Source: Phallus indusiatus
Taxonomy: Eukaryota; Basidiomycota; Agaricomycetes; Phallales; Phallaceae
Direction of reading: 5' to 3'
Assembly: GCA_027605045.1 (NCBI GenBank)
Contig: JAQFWX010000171.1
Span: 1 to 64,000, forward strand
DNA length: 64,000 nt
This document shows positions 1 to 9,388 of this stretch, piece by piece (within the stretch, counting starts at the first letter, position 1; each line of letters begins with the position of its first letter). The position numbers were made by a program, and so were the translations under genes. The notes under the pieces are model-generated. The model saw only the letters and a list, made by a program, of their open reading frames with translations. It did not search any database and had not been told where the DNA came from.

Positions 1-273
1 GCTGCCGACGCCACACTTTCTGGACTGTTAACGTCCAATGCAATTATCTCCACAGAACCCGGTGCATTGGCTTCCTGGAGTCGTCGAAGTTCTACCGCTT
101 TGTCCGGAGAACGAACGGCCGCAAAAACCTTGTCTCCTCTTTCAGCGATTTGTCGAACGTATTCTAACCCAATACCACGGGAAGCACTAATAAAAAAATC
201 TATTAAACCATACGTTGTGTAAAAGGACTATTGATACTCACCCTGTCACTAACCAAGTCGAAGAGGTTGTCAT
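1..273 (-). CDS. Short-chain dehydrogenase/reductase, 5' part only (cut by window edge)
   Basis: NAD(P)-dependent oxidoreductase of the classical SDR type; substrate unknown. The start is the ATG at 273, giving MTTSSTWLVTG. A 32-nt first exon (242-273) is followed by a short intron (187-241). Exon 2 (from 186 leftwards) continues ASRGIGLEYVRQ, completing the TGxxxGIG dinucleotide-binding motif, then RSPDKAVELRRLQ and an EIIALDV strand where the acidic residue after beta-3 is expected. The catalytic YxxxK lies beyond the window. It is a close paralogue of the SDR at 58330-59304, sharing the 32-nt first exon and the RSPxKAVELRRLQ segment. It is transcribed away from the aminopeptidase gene at 941. 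Family assignment is secure; specificity cannot be read. Confidence 0.85.
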
Positions 274-940
274 TTGTGCAAGCTGTCAATCGTGCTGATG
301 GAAAATCGAGCACGAGTTCGCCATCTTATATAGACTTCATGACGTGCTGAATCAAAAACTTATTTCCCGACGTTTGAATGAGTACATATGCAAGTCGTCT
401 TTATCACTTGGCGACCGCATATCCGGAACCAATCTCGCTTCAAGAGGTTGAGTCAGAGAAGCTTATCTGAGTAATTCTGATCAGACCTTATGATGAGTGT
501 GACAGTGTGGGACCGACTCGCTTTGTACACAACATGACTGGTTGGAGAGGCAAATCATCAACAAATATACTAAACAATCTCAATTAACAGAAAAGGGATA
601 ATTTTGACATATGTTGGTTGAACTCAAGTACCATTTACGCTGATTTACGCAAACTGTAGATAAGCCTGTCATTCGTCTGTGAATTGCGTTCTCCATCGGG
701 TTTTCGTGACGTGTCAAAGAATTGAAAAAAATACATAATCGCTAACCAAACTGATAATTGGCAAACAGGCACAGAAGAGCGATTATGTATCTTCAAAGTC
801 AATGCCAGATGGATGACGCGGCGACGGTGCGAAGGAGTGTGGGACGGCAACTAATTATTTGCCGAAGCTAACTGTCACGCGAATGTGTCACAACAACAAC
901 TCCCGGCTGTTTTTTCGTTCGGCGAATTCATCCAGAAACA
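274..940. other. Divergent intergenic region (shared promoter space)
   Basis: This is 667 bp between the SDR (minus) and the aminopeptidase (plus), which start in opposite directions. I see no gene and no canonical TATA box; it presumably carries both promoters. Confidence 0.5.
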
Positions 941-3680
941 ATGAACAGTCTTGAAATTGATCCAACGACACAATCCAATTATCTCGATATTACCACCACG
1001 CATATCGACCTAACATGGAACCTTGATTTTGAAGCGAAAGTTATCACAGGATCGGTGCGACACACGCTTCTCGCAAAAAAAGATGTCAGCGAGATAGTGT
1101 AAGTACTGTGAGATTTTGACTATCTCTGATGTAACTGGAAAAGAAACTAGATTTGATACGTTTGGATTGAACATTAAAGTACAAATTGAAAATGAGCAAG
1201 CTTCGGCAAGTCTATCCTTTCCAGCCATTAGTGTGCTCTCTTACCCTGATCCTATTATTTACAGTATACTCTTGGGAATGAGCATCCCGTAATGGGTTCA
1301 TCCCTGTCTATTCCAATCTCTGGAGGCGTAAAATCAGGAAATACCGTGTCCGTCAGCATCGACTATTCCACGTCTGCAAATTCGACCGCTCTGCAATGGC
1401 TGGAACCAGCGTATGTTGCGTATCTAGGATGACGCGATGGCATTCACAACGTACATAGACAAACAGCCGGGAAAAAACCCTTATCTATTCAGTCAGTGTC
1501 AGGCTATTCATGCACGTAGCTTAGTGCCTATTCAAGGCAAGTCGCAAAAGACGCCTATTTTCTTTCGTTCAAACTTAATCTGCTTCAATAAGACACTCCT
1601 TCCGTCAAACAAGTTGAATATTTATCTTTTCTCTACTGATATTCGCTCATGACCCGTGGAATTAGACATATACGGCTTCAGTAACATCAGTTCTTCCGGT
1701 CGTCCTCTCAGCAGTCCGTCAAAGTCCCCCTCAACTGGGCCAGCTCACGACGGAAAAGGATAGGAACACAAACAGTAACATACAAATACAATCAGGTCCG
1801 CGATTTATTAGACATCAGCATTCTCGCGGCCGCACTGATAACAAATCCAGCCAGTTCCTATTCCATCCTACTTGATTGCCATTGCAGCTGGAGATTTGAG
1901 GTACCGCTCCTTTCTTGTCAAAGATCGCGCGTGGTCATCTGGTGTATGGGCGGAACCAGGCGTTGTTGATGCTGCATATGATGAATTTAGCGAGGATACT
2001 GTAAGTATGTTTCACTACTCAAATTTACACTTAATGGGTTACTGATGTTGATGGAAGGTATCTCGTCGTAGCTGAAGATACACTCACCCCGTACAGATTT
2101 TCGGTTTATGATCTATTGGTTTTGCCTCCTTCATTTCCCTACGGCGGAATGGTGAGCAGTGATTACTGGGGGAGGTTCTGCAACTTCTGAAATGCTATTA
2201 TAGGAAAACGCTTGTTTAACGTTCCTAACGCCTAGTAAGCCGTATCCTGTCTTTGAATCATTATGCTGATACTCATCGATCAGGTCTTTTGGCCGGAGAT
2301 CGCAGTTTGAATGATGTGATCATTCACGAACTTTCGCATTCATGGTTCGGAAACGGAGTAACGTGAGCATCGAACTAGTAGCCGCTGTTTTCTTTTCGTT
2401 CTGATCTGATATGGTGATTAGAAATAAAACACCGTCTTCATTCTTTTTAAACGAAGGTTCGTCCTTTTTCTCTTACAAGCATATCCCGCCTTACAGGACA
2501 AAAAAATCAGGATGGACAACTTACACCGAACGTTATCTTCTTGAAAAACTCAAAGGGCCTCGCTACCGCGGTTTGTCATACATCGTCGGGTACAGCAGTT
2601 TAACCAGAGATCTCACAAGAAATCAAAAGACACCTAAATACCAAAGGCTAGTAATCGAATTTGAGAAGGGCGAAGATCCCGATGGTGCCTTTTCTCGTGT
2701 ACCATATGATAAAGGTTCCAATTTATTGCTGCATATAGGCGCGTTGAGTTCTCTTTTTTCTCAGCTTGAGCTGATATTTTTTATGCTTACGTTTAGAACG
2801 AACGCTTGGAGGAATAGACATTTTTCTGCCGTACATCAGGAATTATATTACTACTTTCACCGGGAAAAGTATATCGGCAACAGAGTGGAAAGATCATTTG
2901 TATGAATATTACCGAGACCGCCCCGAGTGTGTCAAGCTACTAGATTCAATCGACTGGCAGGTACAACAATATTCATTCACCGAATTTATTTGAGCTTATT
3001 GTCGTTTGTGTCAACAGAGCTGGTTGTACGGCGAAGGTGTTACGCTCCCTGTTGATTTGAAATATGATACGACTCTTGCGGAGCAGGCGTATGCGTTGGC
3101 TGCTAAATGGGATTCATCGCGTGATATTTCAACTGCTGGACTTTCCTTCAAAGCGGATGATATAGCTCAATTTGATACAAATCAAACAAGTGCGTCCATA
3201 ATTTTCAAAGTTTCTCAGTCGTTGTCTGAATTCTTAAACTATCAGTCGTGTTTCTCGAACACCTCTCAACGCACTATAAACCACTTCCGTCCGCGCACAT
3301 CCATCACTTAGGAACCGTATATTCCTTCAATACGACCTCGAATTCCGATATCTGTCTTCGCTGGTATCAATTGGCGTTATCATCGTCCGAGTCAGAAGCC
3401 GCAAAGGATTTTGTGAAAGACGCCGCCGATTGGCTTGTTAATGACTCGAAGGGGGGACTCAAAGGGCGTATGAAATTCTGCCGACCCATTTTCCGAGCTA
3501 TTTCTCGGATTGATCAGAGTCTTGCGCAAAGAACGTTTTTGGAGCATGCGTCGGAGTTTCATCCTATTGCTGCTACGTGGATAAAGAAGGTAAGGTGTTC
3601 TGTTGAGATAACATTACTACCGATGGGTTTGAGTTAGATTATTCTAATTTTTCTTTTAATAGGATATTGGATTGGCTTGA
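941..3680 (+). CDS. Leukotriene A-4 hydrolase-type zinc aminopeptidase (M1), with apparent homopolymer frameshifts
   Basis: Bifunctional M1 aminopeptidase/epoxide hydrolase family (LTA4H, yeast Lap2), cytosolic or nuclear. It starts [16 protein letters not shown] at 941. Recognisable in order are LQWLEPA, the glutamine motif [40 protein letters not shown], the zinc motif HELSHSW (about 2329) and, across an intron, the third ligand in [11 protein letters not shown]. Further on come RVPYDKG and a helical C-terminal domain ending DIGLA-stop at 3680. At least ten short introns are needed. Two seem to have GC donors (1206 and 1537) because only those keep the family motif in frame. Three single-base offsets occur: an A run near 1471-1477 between QTAGK and PYLFSQ, a C run near 1726 and an A run near 1755. 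Either the gene is decaying or the assembly has homopolymer errors. The catalytic residues are otherwise intact. Confidence 0.85.
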
Positions 3681-4280
3681 ATAATATTCAGTTTCGAGAA
3701 TAGTCGTGCCACTAGTATAGAAGTGGCGTTAGGCCGCAAAAATTCTATTACTAGATGTTGTGATGGCGAACACGGATTACCAATAAAAAGGACGTTTGTT
3801 TGTTGAATCAAAAAGTGTGGAATTGTGCACAAGACTTGTTTCCACAATTTTGGCACTTGGAGGTAAATGATGATAACGGTGAGTGAGACCATCGAGGCCC
3901 AATTGAAATTTGCCCTAGCGGCAAGGGCACCAAAGCAGCCAGGACCATTCAAAGTTGGCCTACTGACATTAATAAAAAATAAAGTCTGGACCAAAGGTCT
4001 TTTGAGGAGCTTGTCCTTTAAACCCCTGATCCCGTACGTCTCCCACAAGTTTAGTATTTTTTTGAAAAATACGGTCGTTGTCTTCAATCGCCGTCGATGG
4101 AATACTATCTGAGTGAAATGTATGTGGCAGTGAGTAGTTGAATGTCGTGTTTGTCATAAATACATTGAATAATTAATCCCCTTTCCCGTCAACAGAAACT
4201 AAGACATCCTTGTGAAGGTTTTAGCTTTGTTGCTTATTGTCCTAAACTCAAGCACTTCGATCGCCGGTGCGACCGTCCTT
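3681..4280. other. Intergenic, nothing recognised
   Basis: Only short overlapping ORFs on opposite strands are present (about 80-140 codons), without family resemblance or a duplicate elsewhere in the window. They are treated as chance. Confidence 0.4.
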
Positions 4281-4454
4281 GTTGTTTGTCTGCATCCGGA
4301 CGCTGTGAAAAGGTCCGTGGGACCAGGAATTGCCTTGTTTCTTGTTTATAAATGAAAAGGCACAGTCTTGTTTGTGAGGTTTAGGACTATTATTATTCGG
4401 ACAACATATATGCGTACAGTCCCGTCGTATGGACCTGACCAGTCTCCCTCACCC

Positions 4455-4462
4455 TATATAAA
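4455..4462 (+). promoter_or_regulatory. TATA box, upstream copy of the tandem duplication
   Basis: TATATAAA within CCCTATATAAACGG, followed about 30 bp later by CAGACATCAACAC, a plausible pyrimidine/CA initiator. The same arrangement recurs 248 bp downstream. Confidence 0.45.
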
Positions 4463-4702
4463 CGGTGGGCTTCGCCTTTCACCAGACATCAACACACTAC
4501 CCAGCCTTCACTCCTTCCCCCCACATCTCATAGACCTAACGGGGTGATTTGTTTGCTTCCGGACGCTCCGGAGAGGTCCATGCTAGAAACTCCCTTGTTG
4601 GAGGTCAAGGCACAGTCTTGTTTGCGAGGTTTAGGATTATTAATCGGACAACGAATATGCATAACAGTCCCATTGTATGGACCAGACCAGTCTCCCCCGC
4701 CC

Positions 4703-4710
4703 TATATAAA
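4703..4710 (+). promoter_or_regulatory. TATA box, downstream copy of the tandem duplication
   Basis: TATATAAA within CCCTATATAAATGG, in the same relative place as the box at 4455. Downstream a GTGAGT at about 4781 could be the donor of a 5'-UTR intron. Confidence 0.45.
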
Positions 4711-4783
4711 TGGTGAGCTTCAGCCCTTACTACCAGACATCAACTCACACCCCACCTCTGAACTCTCACCGACCTAACACAGT

Positions 4784-5114
4784 GAGTGCCTCGTCTTGTT
4801 CGAGATTCAATACGGTCACTTACACGAGCTCACTGGGCTAGAGCGGGTTGAAAATGGTACATGGATGCTTCATTGAATGTAAACCGCCAGACTCAACCGA
4901 AACGATCCGTGTTCGACAGGCAGAACCGGAGGTTGTTAATGGAACTGGTGCAGGAAACAAGCCCCGGGCGAGGCATGTAAAATTCTGTCCTTCATACCCA
5001 CTAGACGATTTGGACTCCCACGCTGCTAATATCAGAGTGCACGTTTACACAGGCTTTTCCCAGCAGTAGGTAGGCCTTCAATCGCGGGTATAGGCTAGGA
5101 CCCCATCATTTTCT
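4784..5114 (+). other. Region downstream of duplicated promoter; one doubtful 73-codon ORF
   Basis: An ORF at 4848-5069 (starting MKMVHGCFIECK) follows the duplicated TATA segment in the same direction. It resembles no family I know and no second copy supports it, so coding status is open. The rest shows nothing. Confidence 0.2.
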
Positions 5115-5748
5115 ACATGGAAGTCTCCATTGCGAGTCCATTGCGATGTTTGCCTGGAAACTCACTCCTGGCTTCTTCGTCAATACGAGTCGTTTTTGGG
5201 GTAGTGCAACGCCTCTTTTACGCGAATTCCCTAGGTAGAGTTGGGATGCTTGCCTCCGTTGTATGCGCATAGTGAAGGTTCGTAGATGCCGAACTATTCC
5301 TTTGCCGTGCAGGTACAGAGCAAATTTCACCGCCTGGATTGTTGCGTAGTTGAAGAGCCGTGTTGGGGCAATCGGTTTTCCTTCTGCCATGATAATGTCA
5401 TTCTTTAGGTTCTGATTGACGCAGAATGCGTTTTGCTTTTCCCAGTGGTAGCCACTTGGGAGTAACCACGTTTGAGAGCTTCGCTGCTCGACCCGGGACC
5501 CAAAGTGCATTCACGACCATCCAGATTATGGGCTGCATTGTAAGAAGACGAAAATGCGCCTGGCTGATGAGAAGAGTCAGCGCTGTGATGCGCTGGTGCT
5601 GAGTAGATGGTGAAATGGTTGCCTCGGATACCGGACATAGTGCACAATTTGGAAATACGAGTAAAGGTGTTTGCAAGATAGAAGTATGTGGTTTTGTCTC
5701 GATGGCCAGAAGCCTGATCAGTTGTAAAAAGCTCAGAAGTGGTGAACG
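5115..5748 (-). repeat. Left arm of a long inverted repeat carrying an old coding sequence
   Basis: The reverse complement of this arm aligns with 6044-6712 nearly end to end at roughly 80-85% identity (eye estimate). On the minus strand it encodes MSGIRGNHFTIYSAPAHHS (from about 5640), then HQPGAFSSSY, ECTLGPGSS and KRGYSQVATTGKS. After an intron-like gap come NDIIMAEGKPIAPTRLFN (about 5400), MRIQRR and SFQANIAMD. Differences from the other arm in the first exon are often at third codon positions, suggesting past selection on this frame. The protein is unknown. Confidence 0.75.
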
Positions 5749-6043
5749 TCGAACGACGGGTGTCAACGATGCATCGGGAGAGACGGCGCGTTTGTTCTTA
5801 GCACATGGGCATTGCATAAGCATACGTCATGTCACATCTACGGTAACGCGTATGTCGCAACGCGCCGTCCTGGACAAGATGCTCATGCTCATGGACCACA
5901 AAACTGTCCCAGGTGTTGAACATTGCCTCACATTTGCGACGATGGACGAGGACCTTGAACAACTCTTCTTCCTCCTACCATCTCGTCGCGTGTCAAAGAC
6001 CCACACCTCCTGCTGTAGCGTCGACACTCCTTCCCGTTATTCA
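5749..6043. other. Spacer between the arms of the inverted repeat
   Basis: About 295 bp separate the arms. An open frame runs through it on the plus strand but is not matched in the other half. It would be the loop of any hairpin transcript, or the divergent promoter of the two arm genes. Confidence 0.4.
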
Positions 6044-6712
6044 CCGCTTCTGAGCTTTTTACAACTGACCAAGGCTTCTGGCCATCGAGACAAAACCACA
6101 TAATTCTATCTTGCAAACACCTTTACTCGTATTTCCAAATTGTGCATCATGTCCGATACCCAAGGCACCCATTTCACCACCTCCTTAGCACCAACGCATC
6201 ACAGCGCTGGCTCTTCTCATCAGCCAGGCGCCTTTTCATCTTCATACGATGCGACCCACAATCTGGATCGTCGTGAATGCACTCTGGGTCCCGGGTCTAG
6301 CCACGAAGCTCTTAAACGTGGTTATTCCCAGGTGGCTACCACTGGGAAAAGCAGAACCGTAAAAACATTTTATTTTGTGTCAGTCAGACCCTAAAGTAAT
6401 TAACGACATTCTCATGGCAGACGGGGAACCGATTGCCCCAACATGGCTCTTTAACTCTGCAGCAACCCAGACGGTGAAGTTACTCTGTGCTTGCGCGGCG
6501 AACTTGGGTTGCGCTGGAATGGTTCGGTATCTACCAACCTTCATTATGCGCGTGCAACGGAGGCATGCGCCTCAACTGCACCTATGCCATTCGCGTAGAA
6601 GACGCGTTACACTACCCGACAAACTACCCGTACTGACGAAGAGGCCTGCTGGTAATCCCAAGAGTTTCCAGGCAAACCTGGCGATGGAGCCACAATGAAG
6701 GCTTCCGTGGAG
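6044..6712 (+). repeat. Right arm of the long inverted repeat, mirror copy of 5115-5748
   Basis: On the plus strand it encodes MSDTQGTHFTTSLAPTHHS (from about 6149), HQPGAFSSSYD, ECTLGPGSS and KRGYSQVATTGKS. After an intron-like segment come NDILMADGEPIAPTWLFN (about 6400), MRVQRR and SFQANLAMEPQ-stop. Small insertions relative to the left arm, for example near 6360 and 6495, show long independent evolution. The arms form a divergent gene pair or two relics; function unknown. Confidence 0.75.
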
Positions 6713-7366
6713 ACAACGACTTGGACGGCATCATAGCTTTTACCCACGATTGAAGGCGGTCTTTCAACCCCACTATCTCTCCAAAAGTATAGCCACACTA
6801 GACCATGACGCGTCTTACCTGCATTTATTCACATTTGTATTACGCGTTTTCACGCGTTTAAATCCTATCAGAGTCCTCACTGTACTCGTAATATATTAAA
6901 GTATTTCCGATTTTACATTTCTACTATCCGAAAACTATATCAGTGTCAAATTGTGTGGCCTTGCATGTGTTCAATGACCCCTCTGAGACTGCACCGAGAG
7001 AAAGCGGCGTAATTAAAGCAAAAAGCAATTTGATAAGATCTATGTAAATAAGTAAGAATAATATTATTAACCATGTGAATAAGCACCACGGAATGAGGTG
7101 TGCAACGAGTTATGTAAATAGAGTTCTGAGACCTGACGATGAAAGATTACCGCAGTGCACGGTCGGTTAACAGGCGAGCATGCTTATCCGTGCTTTCCAA
7201 TAACGGCTATGTCATCATGGCGAAGGAAACGTGAAAAGGAGTCTAAGCGAAAAGCCGGAAGGTGATTGAGCAGAAGCAGTTAAACGTCGATATGGGTAGC
7301 AAAAGCGATGATAAAAAGAACGCTTATTTATTGCACTCGGAAGATAATAGAAAGAGAAACCAGTTG
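6713..7366. other. Intergenic, AT-rich, nothing recognised
   Basis: No ORF with family resemblance. It lies between the inverted repeat and the 3' end of the kinase gene, whose 3' UTR must be here. Confidence 0.4.
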
Positions 7367-8849
7367 TTATCCAGTGTAGCTAAACCACGGATGGTTTGCA
7401 ACCTCTTGTATAGTGATCCTTTCCTCTGGACGGTACTTGAGCATTTTCTCCAAAAGATCGCCTAAAAGCAAAACCTCCTTTTCTTCCAACTTCGTCCCAG
7501 TAATCTCAAACATCGGCCCTTTGTCTTTACTAGAGAGAAACCGGTCCCGCTCTCGGTCCCGTTCTCCGATTTTCCTTAATTTCTCATATATGGAGGTCTT
7601 GACAGAAGAAAACAAGCTCTCCGCCTCTTGAATTTCCTTGGGTCTCGGTTCCCCGTCTTCCTCAAACCAAATATGCCGTTTTTCAAAAGCGTTCCACCAA
7701 GGCTCTGGTAATTTACCTAACATCTGAACGGTCTCTATGAGAACCTCCTTATCGCTGCCAAGGAATGAATCGAAAAGTGGACAGCCCGCGCGAATTGCGA
7801 ATAGTGTGCATGCTAAACCCCAAATATCAGAAGCAGTGCCGCAGGATCTGTTTTCGAAGCGGTCTTCTGGGGTTTGGTAGTACAGTATTGTACCTGGTTG
7901 GTAATCCTTTGGCTGATGGTTTTTAGCAAAAGATTGACCAAAGTCGATGAGAACAATCTTTTCTTGTAAAAGAGACGGGGACGTGAGACGGGCGATGTCA
8001 AAGGGAACGATGAGCTTCTCAGGCGCATGTGGTGCGAGCGGAGAAGAGTCCAAAGTTCTAATTTCCTCTGTCTTAGGCATACCCAGGGTTGCATAGACTT
8101 CATCGTCCGACCATTTACAAACCCGGTCAGAAATGTGAAAGAGGACATTGCTTGTCGTCAAGTCTAGAAGAAAAATAAATAAAAAATTAATCAACTTATT
8201 AATAAAGAATTGACAGCTGTCATAAAGAACTGATGGGTGACAAACCTCCGTGTACAAATCCGGCAGAATGCATGAGCTCTACAGTGCTGACGAGTTGTTT
8301 TGCGATCTTCCTGGCTAGATCTCCGTTCAAGCGCTTGCATCTCAATGACATAGTGAATACGCTAGGACCATAGAATTGATAGACAATACATAGGTGTGTT
8401 CCGTTAGGCCCTTGCTCAGTGAAATGATCTTTGACCAGCTGGAAACTATGAAGACCGCCGGTATTCCCAGTATCCCGAAGAATACGATCCAATGCTGTAG
8501 GAACGGTCAGTTCTGGAATCTCATCTTTCGGTCTTGAAGAGTTATCGGCATCAAGAATCTTCAACGCCACAAGAGACCCGTCTGAGCCTGGTGACTCCAA
8601 GTCTCGGGCGAGCCAGACAGTAGACCCGCCCCCATAACCCAACTTGTGCAACACTTTGTAGCGACCGTTGGAAAATACATCTCCAATAGCAACAGGGTGG
8701 AATCCCCCAGGTCGATACCCTTCAACGTCCTCAATCTCGTCTCGACCGGAGCGATAATATCGGCGTCCCTGGGATAAAAATGATAGTCGGGTTGCCTCTA
8801 GAGCCTTATCTAACGGCTTTGATGGCGGAGACGTTGGGGACTCCGTCAT
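7367..8849 (-). CDS. SRPK-like protein kinase
   Basis: Ser/Thr kinase of the SR-protein-kinase branch common in agarics, 466 aa from ATG 8849. There are two exons (8246-8849 and 7367-8163) with an 82-nt intron. It reads YRPGGFHPVAIGDVF, the SRPK signature before the catalytic domain, then the P-loop LGYGGGSTVWLARD, VALKI (ATP lysine), FVHGDLTTSNVLF (catalytic loop, HxD...N), LIDFGQSF (DFG) and a TASDIWGLACTLF helix F motif. It ends PEERITIQEVANHPWFSYTG. The codon for the catalytic aspartate is split by the intron (G|AC). All catalytic residues are present, so it is probably active. Substrates cannot be deduced. Confidence 0.9.
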
Positions 8850-9388
8850 GAAGTTATATGTACAAGTAGTATGAAGTTGTTGCGAAAGGACGGCACTTGT
8901 TTTGCTAGCGTTTTGGTGGGCGTACCTGTGGCGGCACTGGAGTTGAGTCGAGTCATGGCATCCCGGACTCCTTATAAGTAGTGGCGGCACCGCCGACCTC
9001 CTTTCAAGTTCACCGTGACGCTCCGACTGTCCGACTCGGGTCCGGAGGCACTTTAAGTTATCTGCCACTCGTTTGCAGGATACATGGAGCGGAGCATAGT
9101 ACATACTGCTTGTCAGCACGTCCCACGCCTTCCTTGCCCGCCGGTGACCTCTAGTCTCTAGTGACCTGCAATCGGAGGTCTACCGGGGTCGGCTTTAAAG
9201 GTTAACAGCTCAAGAATGTTTTTAAATCTAATAAAATGCGTCATTTTCTGGTGAGGGTATTTGATAAGACTGTAGTACTTCACAGAATATCAAGCTCAAA
9301 AGTTACTATAACATGTTTCGAAATCGCTAAAATTACATTGTATATTCATACACGCCACCTCTGGAATATCATCTATTGACAATTTTAC
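8850..9388. other. Intergenic between kinase and Atg22-like gene
   Basis: Holds the kinase promoter/5' leader and the 3' end of transcription of neither neighbour with certainty; both genes run leftwards, so the Atg22-like 3' UTR (about 9200-9388) is at its right end. An in-frame extension of the kinase ORF upstream to about 9119 exists but lacks resemblance to kinase N-termini. Confidence 0.4.

Larger units (their letters stand above)
4281..4783 (+). repeat. Tandem direct duplication of a promoter-like segment, about 248-bp period
   Basis: Two diverged copies lie head to tail: about 4281-4543 and 4546-4783. Shared blocks in order are TCCGGACGCT, GGCACAGTCTTGTTTG, GAGGTTTAGGA, TCGGACAAC, ACAGTCCC, GACCAGTCTCCC, a CCCTATATAAA box, CCAGACATCAAC and GACCTAAC. 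Each copy has its own TATA box followed by a CA-rich stretch, as expected for a core promoter plus 5' leader. It could be a duplicated promoter of an unrecognised transcript or a tandem fragment of a mobile-element LTR. No coding sequence downstream was confirmed. Confidence 0.7.

Noticed and set aside
3656..4157. Overlapping ORFs of 62-143 codons on both strands after the aminopeptidase
   Set aside because: They overlap on opposite strands, show no family motif, signal peptide or duplicate, and lie in a 3' flank.
8850..9119. In-frame N-terminal extension of the kinase ORF to 9119
   Set aside because: The ATG at 8849 gives a typical SRPK-like N-terminus; the upstream part is arginine/serine random-looking and probably leader sequence.
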